NCBI GenBank assembly: GCA_028865545.1
Contig: JAGWJY010000018.1
Coordinates: forward strand, 1-56,211
Source: Alphaproteobacteria bacterium
Lineage (GTDB): Bacteria; Pseudomonadota; Alphaproteobacteria; Micropepsales; Micropepsaceae
DNA length: 56,211 nt
Direction: 5' to 3'
The position numbers and the translations under genes are program-made. This document shows positions 54,110-56,211 of the stretch, one piece after another. The notes under the pieces are model-generated. The model saw nothing but the letters and a program-made list of their open reading frames with translations. It ran no database searches and had not been told where the DNA came from. Numbering within the stretch: position 1 is the first letter of the stretch; every line of letters starts with the position of its first letter.

Positions 54110-54192
54110 ACCGGGCATCTGGAAGAGTTCGGACGGAACAACCAAAAAAGGCCTGCCGTGCTTTCGGGGCGGACGGGCAGCGGGTAGTGGAT

Positions 54193-55635
54193 ATGGGACA
54201 ATTTACAAGCAAGCAGACGGCAGTGGACTGGTTCGCAGCATGGGCGCGGGTGCGCGAAAGGCTGCGGCGTGAACTGGGCGATCCGGTGTTTGACGCCTGG
54301 ATCGGGCCCCTCACCCTGGACAGTGCGGAGAAGGATGAGTTGCGCATCGGCGCGGCCAAGCCCTTCGTGCGCAACTGGGTGGCCAACCACTATGTGACCC
54401 GCATCGAGCGCGCCTTCGGCGCCGAGGGTGCGGAGCCTGCTTCCTTGTCGATCGTCATTTCCAACCCCGCACCGACGGTTGGAGCTGGTGTCTCTAAAGA
54501 ACCGATGCGCCTCGAGCCGCAGGCGCCGGCCGCGCCTGTGTCCTATCTGCCGCCGCGTGCCACCGAAGCGGTGGACGAAGGCGGCGCGCCGAAGGGCCTG
54601 TGGACACGGGTCCTCCACCCGCAGCAGACGTTCGACAGCTTCATCACCGGCACCGCCAACGAGTTCGGCCACGGCGCGGCGCGGGCCTTCGCCGAGGGCA
54701 AAGGCAGCGACATCCCGCTGCTCTACATCCATGGCGGCTTCGGCTACGGCAAGACGCATCTGCTGAACGCCGCGGCGCTGGAATTCCGCAAGCGCGGCAA
54801 GAAGGTGCTGTTCCTGCGCGCCGAGGATTTCATGCGCCACTTCCTGGGCGCCCTCTACCGCAAGGACACGCTGGCCTTCAAAGAGGAGCTGCGCAGCGCC
54901 GACGTGCTGATCATCGACGATCTGCAGCACATCTGCCGCTCCACGGCGACGGCCTCGGAGTTCCTCTACACCGTCAACGCCTTCGCCGATCTGCGACGCC
55001 GCGTGGTAATCGCCGCCGACCGCGCCCCCGCCGCGATGGAAGGCCTGGGCGCCGACATCAAGTCGCGCATGACCGGCGGCCTGATGATCCAGCTGGAAAA
55101 GCCGGACCGCGATACGCGCCTCGCCATTCTGAAATCGCGCGCCACCGAGTTCACACGCCTGCGGCCCGAAGTCATCCTGCCGGAATGCGTGCTGGAACGC
55201 ATCGCCGACATCGACGACGCCAGCCCGCGCGAGATGATCGCCGTGCTGACCAAGCTCGCCACTTATGCCGACCTGACCAAGAAACCGGTGACGCCGGAAA
55301 TGGCCGAAGAAGCGGTGGGCCTGCGCAGCGCGCCGGGCGCCAAGACCTCGATCGAGGACATCCAGCGCAAGACGGCCGAGTTCTACAAGCTCGACGTCAA
55401 GGACTTCTACTCGCCGCAACGCGCCCGCCGCGTGGCGCGGCCGCGGCAGGTGGCGATGTATCTCGCCCGCAAACTGACGACGCGCTCCCTGCCCGAGATC
55501 GGGCGGCGCTTCGGCGGACGCGACCACACCACCGTGCTGCATGCCTGCCGGCGGATCGAAGCCCTGTGCTCGGAAGATCCGCTGTTCAAGCAGGAGGTCG
55601 ACTTCCTCAGCCAGATGCTTTCGAAGCGGATGTGA
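54193..55635 (+). CDS. dnaA: chromosomal replication initiator DnaA
   Basis: DnaA-ATP binds DnaA boxes at oriC and melts the origin. The 480-residue protein has domain I (about 1-85, ERLRRELGDPVFDAWIGPL), a short variable domain II (Pro/Ala-rich, about 95-130), the AAA+ domain III with Walker A GGFGYGKTHL (181-190), Walker B VLIIDDLQH (238-246) and sensor regions, and domain IV with the DNA-binding signature GGRDHTTVLHA (441-451). The start is the ATG at 54193, with a GTG at 54187 as alternative; its ribosome site is weak. The Walker A reads FGYGK where most have VGLGK. Confidence 0.96.
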   Translation: MGQFTSKQTAVDWFAAWARVRERLRRELGDPVFDAWIGPLTLDSAEKDELRIGAAKPFVRNWVANHYVTRIERAFGAEGAEPASLSIVISNPAPTVGAGVSKEPMRLEPQAPAAPVSYLPPRATEAVDEGGAPKGLWTRVLHPQQTFDSFITGTANEFGHGAARAFAEGKGSDIPLLYIHGGFGYGKTHLLNAAALEFRKRGKKVLFLRAEDFMRHFLGALYRKDTLAFKEELRSADVLIIDDLQHICRSTATASEFLYTVNAFADLRRRVVIAADRAPAAMEGLGADIKSRMTGGLMIQLEKPDRDTRLAILKSRATEFTRLRPEVILPECVLERIADIDDASPREMIAVLTKLATYADLTKKPVTPEMAEEAVGLRSAPGAKTSIEDIQRKTAEFYKLDVKDFYSPQRARRVARPRQVAMYLARKLTTRSLPEIGRRFGGRDHTTVLHACRRIEALCSEDPLFKQEVDFLSQMLSKRM

Positions 55636-55645
55636 CTGACAACAG

Positions 55646-55718
55646 CCTCTCTCTCAAGAGGGAGGCCGGTATCGCAAAGCGATACTGGGTGGGGGGCGGC
55701 TTCGGCCGCCCTTTTTTT
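55646..55718 (+). terminator. three tandem hairpins ending dnaA, last with T-run
   Basis: CCTCTCTC/GAGGGAGG (55646-55665, one wobble pair), GTATCGC/GCGATAC (55669-55685, AAA loop) and GGGCGGC/GCCGCCC (55694-55711, TTCG loop) follow each other. Seven T after the last make it a clear intrinsic terminator. Confidence 0.85.
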
Positions 55719-56211
55719 ATCCGCGCCGTCGCCGGCCGCTCCTCGGCTCTCTCATACGGGCATCAGCCCGGTTTGCGCCTCCCGCTGAAGGTTGTTTTCA
55801 AAATTCTTCATCCCTCCCTCTCGTCGTCTCACTCGAATTCGAATACCGAAATTTCACTGCAACCATTTGATTCAACGAATTTTTCGCCCGGCTAAAAAGT
55901 TCAATATTTCGTGCCGTGAAATCCTCTTTTCCCAAGCGTTGTGACTCGCAAAATCATTCGCGCGCCATTCGTTTTCGAATTTTCGAGAATGCCCCCTCTA
56001 CTGGGCGCCCTTTCGATTTCAAAAGCACACAGGGGCCTCCCCCTCACCTCCAATTCCATCCAGTCACACCGCGTAGCCTACCTATCAGACGTGGGAATTA
56101 AGGCCGGAGCTGCCAAGGGGCTGCGACGAAAGGCACGTCGCTCGCGACAACCGCCGAGGCAAACCGCGCCGCCTTCCCCACTCCCTGCGGAGCAGAGAAG
56201 GCGGAATTTCC
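55719..56211. other. gene-free AT-rich region after dnaA
   Basis: 493 bases with no supported gene. From about 55790 to 55990 it is pyrimidine- and AT-rich, with clustered TTCGAA/AATTTTCGA-like words and GANTC sites (GATTC near 55869, GACTC near 55944). TTATCCGCG at 55716 is a poor DnaA-box match. It could be a promoter region for a gene beyond the window or part of an origin. Confidence 0.4.

Noticed and set aside
54106-55542. 478-codon minus-strand frame opposite dnaA
   Set aside because: It is the antisense shadow of the dnaA coding sequence.
1-56211. tRNA, rRNA, CRISPR arrays, insertion sequences
   Set aside because: I looked on both strands for T-loop words (GGTTCGA/TCGAACC) outside genes, repeat-spacer arrays and transposase motifs and found none.
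53188-56211. oriC with DnaA boxes near dnaA
   Set aside because: No TTATCCACA or close variants cluster here; TTATCCGCG at 55716 is inside a terminator T-run and is too weak.

Overview
The window reads as chromosomal core DNA of a free-living alphaproteobacterium with roughly 60% GC or more. Three things point there: the cluster pdxJ-acpS-lepB-rnc-era-recO, the cell-cycle regulator SciP, which is restricted to alphaproteobacteria, and the run mutM/ubiE/ubiB, enoyl-CoA hydratase, rpsT, dnaA. I cannot name the genus from sequence alone. There are no rRNA or tRNA genes, no CRISPR array, no insertion sequence and no prophage. Non-ATG starts are common (recO, rnc, pyrE-linked porin-like gene, udg, ruvX, plsY, rnr, mutM).

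Layout. 1-9.9 kb, nearly all minus strand: recO (cut by the window edge), era, rnc, lepB, acpS, pdxJ, two exported proteins of unknown role, pyrE, the ppGpp synthetase/hydrolase rsh, rpoZ, a CcdC-like membrane protein and a DUF3574 lipoprotein. 10-15.8 kb: sciP, a slipin, folK, a NYN-domain protein, a family 4/5-type uracil-DNA glycosylase, an AhpD-like protein, a molybdopterin oxidoreductase, smpB, dapA. 15.9-22.5 kb: lytic transglycosylase, a Sel1 protein, two tiny minus-strand ORFs (one almost pure lysine), and gatCAB. 22.6-35.3 kb, plus strand: ruvX, an MFS transporter, a GST, pyrB-pyrC'-plsY-dprA, topA-rnr-nudix, rpmG. 35.3-44.9 kb: hydrolases, a lipid kinase beside an alkylglycerone-phosphate-synthase-like flavoprotein, coaBC-dut, rrf2-cysK, a glycerophosphodiesterase and a PAS protein. 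45.1-56.2 kb: a structured-RNA candidate before a MATE transporter, a secreted protein, ubiB/ubiE, mutM, an ArsR/SRPBCC pair, arfB, enoyl-CoA hydratase, rpsT, a rhodanese and dnaA, ending in a gene-free AT-rich stretch.

How the genes work together. Translation and its rescue are well represented (gatCAB, rpsT, rpmG, smpB, arfB, era, rnc, rnr, topA). Pyrimidine synthesis is present in pieces (pyrB, a pyrC that lacks the metal-binding HxH and is probably a structural partner of ATCase, pyrE, dut). Cell-cycle control shows in sciP with CtrA-like half-sites upstream and in dnaA with a short leader ORF.

The most interesting signal is not a protein. Between a PAS gene and a MATE efflux gene, positions 45135-45382 hold a long-range stem enclosing two internal hairpins, more hairpins after it, and a strong intrinsic terminator 43 bases before the MATE start. 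It looks like a terminating small RNA or a transcription-attenuating leader (riboswitch-like), and I do not recognise it as a known class.
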